NCBI GenBank assembly: GCA_920105805.1
Contig: CAKKTI010000073.1
Span: 6,539 to 70,538, forward strand
Source: Condylostoma magnum
Taxonomy: Eukaryota > Ciliophora > Heterotrichea > Heterotrichida > Condylostomatidae
Direction of reading: 5' to 3'
DNA: 64,000 nucleotides
Shown here: in pieces, positions 38,743 through 47,657 of the stretch
Layout: each line of letters opens with the position of its first letter
How positions within the stretch are numbered: position 1 is the first letter of the stretch
The notes under the pieces: generated by a model
Seen by the model: only the letters and a program-made list of their open reading frames with translations
Database searches by the model: none
What the model was told of the DNA's origin: nothing
Position numbers and translations under genes: made by a program

Positions 38743-39426
38743 ATGAAAAACATCCAGGACATTATAAGAAATCATTAGCCTATTACCAGCTATCTCAAAA
38801 GGATGGAAATGGCATCCACTTCAGCCTGAAATGCTTTATTTGATACAACTAATGGCTAGCATCTTACTACTCTAACAGAATTAACATCATACTATACTCT
38901 TTAGAATCTCCATAGCAAAATGAAGAATAATGAAATAGGAAAACAGATTCTGTAAGAGAAGCCTAGAATAAGATCATAAGCAAATTTGATGCAAAGACTA
39001 GAGCAATGCAATCAAAACTCATTTGGAGGGCAATATTACTAATTTATGCAGTCTCATGGATTCAGTTAGGATGAAAGACCTGTTGTAAAATATGTACAGG
39101 ATCTAGAATTAGCCTATGTTTACCAAAGATACAAAGAAATTCACGATTTCTTACATGTTATTTTAGAGTGCGGAACTGATATCTATGGAGAGATCTTACT
39201 TAAATGGTTTGAGCTTACTTAGACATAGTTCACTTCTTGTGCATTAGCATCCTTTATTGCTCCTGTAAGGTTGCAGAGTGAAGAGAGGGTAAAACTAGTA
39301 CAGGATGTAAGGAAAATGGTTAAATTAGGAAATCAAAGTACAAACTGTATGAATGTTTACTACGAGAAGCTGTTTGATATGGATATTGAAGAATTTAGGT
39401 ACAAGTTTCTTAATAATAAATTTTAA
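38743..39426 (+). CDS. COQ4: Ubiquinone biosynthesis protein COQ4
   Basis: The product has 227 residues, close to the family length. The Coq4 signature is complete: [20 protein letters not shown], then [20 protein letters not shown] with the HDxxH metal site and its partner Glu 11 residues on ([10 protein letters not shown]). COQ4 organises the coenzyme Q biosynthetic complex on the matrix side of the mitochondrial inner membrane. In recent work it is linked to C1 decarboxylation of the ring. The N-terminus may act as targeting peptide. TGA is read as Trp at STSAWNAL. The gene ends with tandem TAA TGA, and the next ATG begins 2 bases after the TAA. Confidence 0.93.
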
Positions 39427-39428
39427 TG

Positions 39429-40271
39429 ATGGGTTTTAGGTATAGGGAAATGGTTGCTAATGTTAATAGGGTTCAATAGATGTAGTCCATGGCATAACGG
39501 GAAAAGTTTGTTTAAAATAATATAGATAGGTATAGCTAAGATGAAATCGTGTATGTTACAAATGAGCTGTATAGATTCAAACTTTTATCATAAAATTTGC
39601 ACTAAATGCTTTATCAGAAAATATAAGTTGATTAATTATCCTTTATATCTATGACAAGATTAGCACACTTACTTACAAAAGCTCCCAATTAGGATTTAGT
39701 TAAAGGAGTTTAAAAACATTTTTAACATACAGTTGATTCCTTGCAATTTGACCCTCATTAAATGTGCGTTTATTTTGATTCTTGAGTTTAGTTATATCCA
39801 GAGTTGAAAAAATCTTAGGTGCAAGTAATTTACAAGAACTTGAAGAGAATTAAGTGAGCTATAAGGCCAAAACATATAATAAATCTACTCAGTCATTCCA
39901 ATGAGCCCCTACAAACAAAGTTAATTGATTTATTAGCAGAGCCTCTTCAATTTGCAGTTAAGCATAATCTACTAATTCTGTAATAAAATGTTATATTAGG
40001 TTATTATAAGTATCTCTTTTAATATGCTCGAGTAATAGTCGAACTCATTTAAAGAGTAGATTATTTTTATTATATTTAGCATTATGGGAAATATTGAAGA
40101 TTTAATTTAATTGAAATACTAGTTAACTTATTTTATATTGATTTTACTTTAAATTTACCAGGAATTTAATGTATTAAACATTTTACTTAAATTCATAGTT
40201 TATCACTTCATAGTCAAGATATCAATTAGCTACATAACTGACTATTATGAGTAGTCTTAGTTATAAAATAA
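39429..40271 (+). CDS. Alpha-helical protein, possibly mitochondrial helical-repeat type
   Basis: The frame gives about 280 residues, almost all predicted helical with a 30-40 residue rhythm (RLAHLLTKAPNQDLVKGVQK, then LYPELKKSQVQVIYKNLKRI, then HIINLLSHSNEPLQTKLIDL). This rhythm recalls heptatricopeptide/FAST-like or PPR-like RNA-binding helices of mitochondria, but I see no diagnostic motif. It sits directly behind COQ4 on the same strand with a 2-base gap in another frame. It is likely a separate protein that could share the COQ4 transcript. TAA 40269 is taken as stop, 6 bases from the converging RING gene's stop. Confidence 0.6.
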
Positions 40272-40277
40272 TTAAGT

Positions 40278-41129
40278 TTATGATCTCTTCTACTTAAATG
40301 TTTAACTTTCAAAATCTGCTTAATTATACTTGATAAAATCTGTAATATAAGTTTTGATGCCATGGTACTATTATATTCCTTTGAAATACACTTATAATTC
40401 TATCAAGAGCCCCTTCATATTTTAATTTTCTTTCAAGTCAAAAATAACAGTAAGTTAATCAATAATCTTAGGTTTAGCTATACTTCTATTTAAAGTTAAT
40501 CCACCATGTTTTCTTAAAATCAGAATTTTTCTTTGACTTTGAACATTTAAAAAGCTTTCTTGTTACGTTTTACAATAAGGAAATTAAAGTACAATTTTTA
40601 ATACAATGAATATTAGTCCTATCTAATCAATCAGAACAGTCTTATTGCACTTTGGACAATCTCTGCTTGTACTCAAATGGCTTTCAAAACAGCTCTGATG
40701 AAACGAGTCTCCGCAAGGTAGAAGCATCAGAATTTAATTATCTATAAAACGTTCGCTACAGATGCTACAATGACTATGAACAAAATCTTTAGCCTTAAAC
40801 TTTACTTCCAGTATTTAAGAATATCGTTATTGAGAGTCTTCCTGGTTAAGGGAATTTCTATGATTATGCTGTTTAATATTTTTTATTTACTAGTCGCGTG
40901 ATTCTAGCTCTTCTTTTGTGTATATAAAGTCTCCTATAAATTAATTGAAGCCAGGAATATTTTTCAAGTCATCAAGCTACTCACTGAGCTCCGGGGTCAT
41001 ATACTAAGGATTTATTAAATATATAGCATTGTCTTCTGGTTCTAAATTGCAATGGTTACAACAATCTGATGTTAGAGAGTACACATTTTAACATCGGCTG
41101 CAGAATTATAAAACAATATTATCCATCAT
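40278..41129 (-). CDS. RING-H2 finger protein with two zinc sites
   Basis: The frame gives 283 residues. The N-terminus has two close Cys pairs (CSRCQNVYSLTSDCCNHC), a putative small zinc ribbon. A RING-H2 follows at about 125-165: CSICSERFI, LPCGDSFHQSCF, then CPKC. The C-terminal 110 residues (RKHGGLTLNRSIAKPKIIDQ onward) keep coding character through several TAA codons, so these are read as Gln; the stop is TAA 40278. It is probably a soluble E3 ubiquitin ligase. The upstream neighbour region (41130-41736) is poorly defined. Confidence 0.8.
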
Positions 41130-41184
41130 TTTTATATTGGTTAAAGGATATAAGAAAAGTTTAATAGAATTGATATAAGTTTCA

Positions 41185-41598
41185 TTATACAAGGGAAAAT
41201 ATCAAAGCAAGGTGCTCTTGATCATTTTAATAGGCATAACAAAATTGTTTAAATTACATTTATTTAAATTAATGGTGTATTAGATTGGAGTATGAATATA
41301 CAAGTTTAAATTAATTAGTTTTTTTAATCCTATAGTGCCTACTAAAATAATGTATTACGTATATAGCATAAATTATTTATTCCAGATAGGTTTATATTAT
41401 AATTAACAGTACTAATTAAATAAAGCTTTTGTTATTAGGTGCATCAGGAGAATAAAATGCTATAAATTGGCTGTTAATTTAGTAAAATGAGGAATGAGCA
41501 TGCTAAAATTTAATAAATCTTAAGCAATACTTAAATTATTCAGCTCATCATTTTCAAAGTATTGCAGAACATGCTAGTTATTTCCAATTAAAAGCCAT
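41185..41598 (-). CDS. Weakly supported small reading frame
   Basis: In the 607-base stretch between the RING gene and the SWEET gene (41130-41736), this minus-strand frame has a reasonable codon pattern. It gives segments such as FIAFYSPDAPNNKSFIQLVL, then several aromatic-rich helices. It contains three TGA codons in five near its start, which is unlikely for a real protein. A plus-strand frame through the same bases reads about as well. The region may simply be AT-rich intergenic sequence. No family is recognised. Confidence 0.25.
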
Positions 41599-41736
41599 TT
41601 TATTTACCACTTATGACCTATTATTTTATATTAGAATATATATAATCACAATAAACCAGAAAAGTTTCCCTCAATCTTAAAGGGTAAAAATATATTAACA
41701 CAACTTAACAAGACTATAAATCTAAAAATAACTTTA

Positions 41737-42414
41737 CTATTCTTTTAATGGTATCTTTTCGTAATCCCATGAGCCGAAATAGTTTTGCAACTTTCCTAAA
41801 ACAAAATGGGGAATATATTATTATGCCCACAAATAAGTTATAAAATTACACATAGATGTAAAGATACCTGTTGCATTTGGAATGATAAGATATACATTAC
41901 CTGTAAAGAAGCCAAAAGTTGTCCAAATGCTGGCACTAATTAAAAACATGAAAGTCACAATGATATCAATATATCCGCTATTCTTTTCTTTAATAGCAGG
42001 GATTAATTACTCTAAAGGAGCCAAATACCCAATAAAATTTACACTAGCTCCTAGGATTCCTATGTAAACTAAAGGAACAAATGCAATAGTAAGAATTGCA
42101 CTGATTAAAATGACTGGAACAAATTTCATTTAGAATTTCAGTAAATCTTGCTTTATACTGTGGTAAATTGTCAAGTATATATAAGTTAAAGTAAAGCCAA
42201 ATGAGTTAGGAACTATAATGGCTGTACTGTTAAGTTTTATTGCTAGAATAATCCAGCAAAGTGTTCCAACTGCAGACATTAATAAATAACTATGGGATAT
42301 TTGATCTGTTTATTTCTTTGCCCATGCTTTTTAAATGCTAGGAAATGGTGAAATATATAAGAAAACACTTGCTGCTGTTCCTGAAAGAGCAAGATAAGTT
42401 GTGATCTCTGACAT
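41737..42414 (-). CDS. SWEET (MtN3/saliva) family sugar transporter
   Basis: The product has 225 residues with seven TM helices, the typical eukaryotic SWEET length. The first MtN3 repeat is GTAASVFLYISPFPSIQKAW, with the conserved Pro and the Ser-Pro-x-Pro turn, then AVGTLCWII. The second is LGASVNFIGYLAPLEQLI, then ISASIWTTFGFFTGNVYLII with IPNATGIF. SWEETs move mono- or disaccharides down a gradient across plasma or vacuolar membranes. The stop is tandem TAG TAA at 41734-41739. It shares a 144-base divergent upstream region with the uS8 gene. Confidence 0.9.
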
Positions 42415-42558
42415 TTTATAATATCGTGTTTAAATAGATTAATGTTTCTCAGAAGGGTAACGTGTATATTTTATTACTAATTATAACTTCATACCAGAAT
42501 GCCGATATTACTTCTGCAGTACTTACATTAGAATTCATCTAAGTTATAATTGGTTAAA

Positions 42559-42951
42559 ATGGTGCGAATGAATGTTCTTGCAGACTGCCTTAAAAGTATA
42601 GTGAATGCTGAGCGTGTAGGCAAGAGATAAGTCATGATTCGCCCCTGCTCAAAGGTAGTCGTTGCATTTTTAAAGCTTATGTAGAAACATGGGTATATTG
42701 GAGAGTTTGAGATAATTGATGATCATAGATCTGGAAAAATTGTTGTAGAATTGAATGGAAGATTAAACAAATGTGGAGTCATTTCTCCAAGATTTAATAT
42801 CTCTGTTAAAAAGGTCGATCACACTGCTAGTGTTTTGTTGCCTTCCAGATAATTTGGTTTTGTAGTGCTTACTACGACTTATGGAATAATGGATCACCAT
42901 GAAGCTAGACATAGACATGTGGGAGGGAAATTGTTAGGATTTTTTTATTAG
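42559..42951 (+). CDS. RPS15A: 40S ribosomal protein uS8 (RPS15A)
   Basis: The product has 130 residues, exactly the universal eukaryotic length. It begins [20 protein letters not shown] and ends [13 protein letters not shown]. It is a core protein of the small ribosomal subunit that binds helix 21 of 18S rRNA. TAA at 42628 and 42850 sit at the conserved Gln of GKRQVMIRPCS and LPSRQFGF, and TAG 42682 is read as Gln in LMQKHGY. The frame nevertheless ends with TAG 42949, where every eukaryotic uS8 ends. This gene therefore shows TAG used both as sense and as stop, and is the best anchor for the code in the window. Confidence 0.98.
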
Positions 42952-42958
42952 TCAGTAA

Positions 42959-43939
42959 TTAGATAAACTTAAATTATTGTATTTCTCGGCACACAAAGCT
43001 GTTGTTATTATTGAATAAATCTTTATCTACCACAAAGTCAGTTCCTAAAGAATAGCATAGGTATTTATTATCTCTTGACACATCTAAGGAAACTACTGGA
43101 TGTTACGTTTAAATCGAGCTTATTTTAGTTCTTTATTAATAATCCCAAATATTAATAAGTCCATCTGATCCTCCAGTAACTAATGAACTATTTCCAAAAC
43201 ATTTTAAGCAATTTACGCTTGATTAAGGCATCGTTTACTCTTCATGTTAAGATTACTATTAAATTCTATGACACTTAAAATCGAATAGTCTACTTATGCT
43301 ATTATAATCTTAAATTCTTTACAATGAGCATTTAGAGAACATTCCAACAGCTAAAGTATTCGAATTTTCACTGAAATCCATACATCTTATTTAATGCTCA
43401 AAGTACTCGTCTTCGTACAGTATGAATTGAGAGTTTTATAGATCAGACATACCAAATAGCCCAAATTTAAGATTTGACAGTCCAACTGCGAGTAAGTTTT
43501 CCTTTAAGGTTAAAGCGAATATTTTCCCTGGCAAATTAATTGATCTTATTTAACTTCTGGTCCTTTTATCCCAAAAACGGATTAGTTAGTCTCATCCACC
43601 CGATACTACAATGTTTTCATTATAATTTGCTACTCCTCGGATAGGCTGGCTATGATTTCCTATTGATTATTGATGATTAGTTTCAATATCCCAATTTCAT
43701 ACTATTGTATCACAACCTCCAACAGCTATACTTGTACCGTCATTATTTCAGTCTAAGGTTAGAGCTGGCTCTGAGTAATTTTGAGATCCCTGAAATTAAA
43801 AGTTTACACCGTTTGTTTGTTTATATAAGTGGGCCAGATTATCCCAGCCACAAAGAGCTATAAATTGGCCATCTGGGCTAAACTTAATTGATTAAGCAGT
43901 TTATTGCAGAGGATATTCTATTACAATCCTTTAGGACAT
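42959..43939 (-). CDS. RAE1: RAE1/GLE2-type WD40 mRNA export factor
   Basis: The product has about 326 residues with seven WD-type blades. Examples are IKFSPDGQFIALCGWDNLAH, ALTLDWNNDGTSIAVGGCDT, VVSGGWDQLIRFWDKRT and SLVTGGSDGLINIWDYQQ. The IFALTLKENLLAVG and QIRCMDFSENSNTLAVG blades and the overall length match RAE1/GLE2 and the related BUB3. Those proteins bind nuclear-pore GLEBS motifs and take part in mRNA export or the spindle checkpoint; I prefer RAE1 but BUB3 is possible. Several blade Trp residues are coded by TGA. The stop is TAA 42974 or TAA 42959; the uS8 stop lies just beyond. Confidence 0.8.
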
Positions 43940-44093
43940 TTTTAGTATTTATACAAGGAGTTATTATATAGCTAAGGATCTTAAATTAGGAGCATTATAA
44001 CTTTATTATACATAAGATTATTGGAGTTTCTAAGTTTAAACTACAATTATAATCTTATACATTAGAGGCTTATAATTACTTACATTAACTCCT

Positions 44094-44735
44094 TCATTCC
44101 ATAAATCTAACTAAATAAAAACTCATAAAATGGAGTTGGATTGAGAAAGAAGCTATAGCTATAGACAAAGGAAAAATAGACATTATAATCAAAGTTAACA
44201 GAAACTAAACTAATTTAATAATCCCAATCTCAGATTATTGAGTAGGTTTTGTAACCAAATACAAACAAATCTATAAAACAAAATATAAGTAAAGCGGTGG
44301 ACTAGGTCTTAAATCTCCCCCGTAAAGCTCCTAGAGTCCCCAATAAAGTAAAAATAACCATCTATAATGCTTCCCCTTAGCGTATACAAATAATCGTTAA
44401 AAAAGTAGAGCATTACAATGGGTAAACAAAAAATCTCTAGACTAATCTAAAGCAGATCTGCTAATAACTCCCCTTAAATACCATAAAACACCTATGATTA
44501 TGTAAAACCCTACCATAGAAGTAATTCCCAACGTTTCTAATAACCAGTAAAACCAAAAATAAACCAAAGCAATATCCCTGTAATACAAGGAGAAAACATT
44601 TTCCGTAATTTGCTGCATCATAAAACCTAAAGAATCTAATAAACAAGCAGACAAAGGCCCCAATCCTCTAAATTTTCTAGATTCCAAGGAGAAGAAACCA
44701 GAAGACTTAAGACAGCTAATCAATATATGTAGCAT
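44094..44735 (-). CDS. Small multi-pass membrane protein, unknown
   Basis: The product has 213 residues with four to five hydrophobic helices (YYRDIALVYFWFYWLLETLG, TSMVGFYIIIGVLWYLRGVI, HYRWLFLLYWGLQEL, LLTLIIMSIFPLSIAIASF). Basic loops lie between them. It looks like an ER, Golgi or vacuole membrane protein, but I recognise no family. TGA 44094 is taken as stop. Its ATG lies 21 bases downstream of the stop of the interrupted kinase on the same strand. Confidence 0.7.
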
Positions 44736-44756
44736 GTAAATTATTAACTTTTAAAC

Positions 44757-45590
44757 TCATTGTAGTTGATTTAGTTGGAATGATTTGATTTTCTCCATAT
44801 ATACAATTTAAGCAGCAGACTCTAGAAATTCCATTGTATTCCCAGAAACATGCCTTATATCTAATGCTATATCATTTTCCTGAATATACAACTTTAAGTC
44901 GATTTTGACTCCTTTGTTATCATTTTTAGCTCTTATATACTAATTAGAAGGAATTTTTCATTTCTATATAAAAGTTACAAAGCCTAAGACACGGAGTGTC
45001 TGATACAGAGTTAGATTGATGAATGAATACTACTGTTATTATCGTAATCCGTATAATCAGTCAGTCGGATGCTGTAGTACTTGGTCTTAATTAGCATAAT
45101 CCAATTCTATAGTAGAGCAAGTTTTCTAGCTTTACTCATACGCAGAATCTAAATCCATTTTCTAGTATTCAAATAGCCTCTATACAGTTTGTTTCTTTTT
45201 AGTTTATAATAAAATTTCATAGCTTATACTGAGTTCATTCGATTTTGGAGCTTCAAGATACTCTATGGCTTNNNNNNNNNNNNNNNNNNNNNNNNNNNNN
45301 NNNNNNNNNNNNNNNNNNNNNNNNNNNNNNNNNNNNNNNNNNNNNNNNNNNNNNNNNNNNNNNNNNNNNNNCATTATATTAGTATGTCGAAAAGTCTTCA
45401 GTATTTTAATCTCTCTTGCTACCTTTTAGGCCATATTACTATTCTTCGCCTGCCTTTGATTAATAATTTTAATAGCAACCCTTTACTTAGTAATTTAATG
45501 CTCAGCAACTGAATATAAATTACTCTTTACCTTAGAGAAAGTACCACCTCCTATAGTTCTTCCCAATCTGTATTGATTTAGCTTTGACAT
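44757..45590 (-). CDS. Protein kinase with C-terminal KA1-like domain (interrupted by assembly gap)
   Basis: The N-terminus (QYRLGRTIGGGTFSKVKSNL, VAIKIINQRQA, REIKILKTFRHTNI) is the start of an AMPK/SNF1- or CHK1-type kinase lobe. After the N run the frame resumes with a regulatory tail (AIEYLEAPKSNELSI) and a C-terminal KA1-like domain (FIQKWKIPSNQYIRAKNDN, then LDIRHVSGNTMEFLES), ending with TGA 44757. KA1 domains bind acidic phospholipids and help autoinhibition. The gap removes the catalytic loop, DFG and activation segment. About 600 or more bases of kinase domain must be missing, so the 100-N run is a placeholder. Confidence 0.85.
45272..45371. other. Assembly gap of 100 N
   Basis: Exactly 100 ambiguous bases. 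They lie inside the kinase gene on the minus strand. The protein on either side shows that most of a kinase domain is absent, so the true gap is longer than 100 bases. The two flanks fall in the same frame only by coincidence. Confidence 0.97.
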
Positions 45591-45756
45591 AATTGTATAT
45601 TAAATATAAAAAAAATCGAATTTAAACTATCTCCCTAGTAGTAATTATTACGTAAAAATAAAACATAAATACAACACTCTCAATATCCTAACTACTATAT
45701 AATCCTACACATTATCAACTTTCCAGGATCTATAAAATCTTTTAAGCCAATTTATA

Positions 45757-46143
45757 ATGGAGTCCTACGACACCCAGCTTGCAGAGACCATCAAGCTCTG
45801 AATATCAGAAATTTTACAAGAAGATCTCTAAGGCAACCTATTCGACCAAATCTGCGATGGTATCCTCCTCTGCCGTCTAATGAACATAATCCAACCCAAC
45901 TCTATACCTAAAGTCAACTAATCTCGTATGCGGTACCTACAAATGGAGAACATCAGTAAATTCATCCGAGCACTTCGAGACTTCGGATTAAAAGACTAAG
46001 ACTTGTTCAGTACAGTAGACTTATATGAAATGGCAAATCCCAACTCAGTGCTACACTCTTTACTAGCTCTTAGTCGAAGCATACAACAAAACCTTCCAGA
46101 CTGGAGTGGCCCCTTACTAGACTTCAGTAATTAGGAGACATAA
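45757..46143 (+). CDS. Calponin-homology (CH) domain protein, transgelin-like
   Basis: The product has 128 residues and is one CH domain: LFDQICDGILLCRLMNIIQP, then YLQMENISKFIRALRDFGLK, then DLFSTVDLYEMANPNSVLHS. The order matches type 3 CH domains of calponin/transgelin proteins, which bundle actin or bind microtubules. TGA codes for Trp in TIKLWISEIL. The GC content and C-ending codons are clearly higher than in neighbouring genes, suggesting strong expression. It ends with TAA 46141, and the Spinster gene's ATG follows after 5 bases in another frame. Confidence 0.88.
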
Positions 46144-46148
46144 TTAAA

Positions 46149-47630
46149 ATGGTTTAAGGTAAGTGGGCTCTTTACAAAATGAAACCAGCGTGACTTCTTA
46201 CATATTTTACTTTTGTCAACATTTTGATATATTTAGACCGAGGAGTACTAGCATCAGTGGTTCCTGCTTTGAAAGATGCGGATGGATTAAATTTAGATTC
46301 TATAGAAGCTGGTGCACTTGGGTCAGTCTTTATGCTGGGGTATATGGTGGCAAGTCCTCTGTTTGCTAATTCAGCGTAGAAAGTACATCCGTTTTTCCTG
46401 ATGGCGATTGGACTTACTATATGGGTTATAGCTGTGCTAATGTGCGGTATATCGAGGACTTTTTGGCTGTTGTTAGTATCAAGAGCTATTACAGGAGTAG
46501 GAGAGGCTTCTTTTGTGTCGTTGGCTCCACCTATGATACTTGATATTGCGCCTACGAAGGATAAGGCCTTGTGGCTTTCTATATTCTACTGTGCCTTGTC
46601 ATTAGGATATGCAATTGGGGTAGTATTTGGGTCAGCGGTTAATTTGCTGCTGGGAGGGTGGTACTGGCCCTTTATTCTAGAGGGAGGGCTGATGGTGCCT
46701 ATGGTGTTCTTAGCTCTGTTTCACGAAAAGGATCCGCAGTTTTATGCTAAGAAGAAGGGTAGGGATTAGGATTAGGAGATGACGCCGCTGTGGGAGTAGA
46801 TTAAGACTTTACTACGGATACCTGTTTTCAACTTGCTTTGGATCGGGTATTCGGCATATGCGTTCACTGTGGGAGGCCTTTCGTACTGGGGTGTAGATTA
46901 CTTAGTGTCGTATTACGGAGTGAGTGATACAACGGCTACTGTGTCATTTGGGGCAATAACTATCATAGGAGGAATTGTAGGGACACTTGTAGGATCGTGG
47001 TTGTTAGATAGAAGGATGAGAAATACATAATAAAGGTTTTCCAGGGGGTAAATTGATGATGAGGATATGGAGACTATTCGTACATATAAAGCATGTAGTA
47101 TTTTGTGGATTGTCACTATTATTGGAGTGACTATTGCTTTAGTTGGAGTTATAACATCGTATTTTCCTTTGTTTTTAACGTTTTCCGGATTAGGAGAGTT
47201 TTTTATATTTATGTAAGTTTTATATAGGGGAACTGGGCCAGTGAGTGTTTCACTTATGAGTTCTGTGCCGCCTGAGTTAAGAGGCTAGGCCAATGCTATT
47301 TCTGTGTTTTTTATGCATTTACTAGGAGATTTTCCCTCACCTTTCCTAATTGGAGTTTTCAATGAAGAATTAGGAATGGAAGTAGGAATGACTGTGACCT
47401 TTGTATGGCTTTACTTCGGAGCTCTTGCTTGGTATCTCGCATATAATACAGGGGTAATTTATATACAGCGGTTTTTAGGGAAGTTTACCTTTTGCCAAGC
47501 TACTATGAACATATGTACCCCAACACCCAGTGAAAGCCTCTTCCTACTCAAAACTAATTTTAATATGACTAACTCAATCTCAATGGAAGATCATGGAAGT
47601 TTAATATCTGAGGAAGATGATTATTCATAA
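46149..47630 (+). CDS. Spinster-type major facilitator transporter
   Basis: The product has 493 residues with 12 TM helices. N-terminal motif: LTYFTFVNILIYLDRGVLAS, the Spinster entry with Asp-Arg-Gly. The GVGEASFVSLAPPMILDIAP motif of TM4-5 and GTGPVSVSLMSSVPPELRGQ of TM10-11 are also typical. Spinster proteins export lysophospholipids, sphingosine phosphate or lysosomal metabolites. TGA 46191 is read as Trp just before TM1 (MKPAWLLTYF). The acidic C-tail (SLISEEDDYS) may hold a sorting signal. It ends with tandem TAA TAG at 47628. Codon use is rich in GG-containing codons compared with neighbours. Confidence 0.9.
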
Positions 47631-47657
47631 TAGAATTTTTATAATTATTAAAATGAA

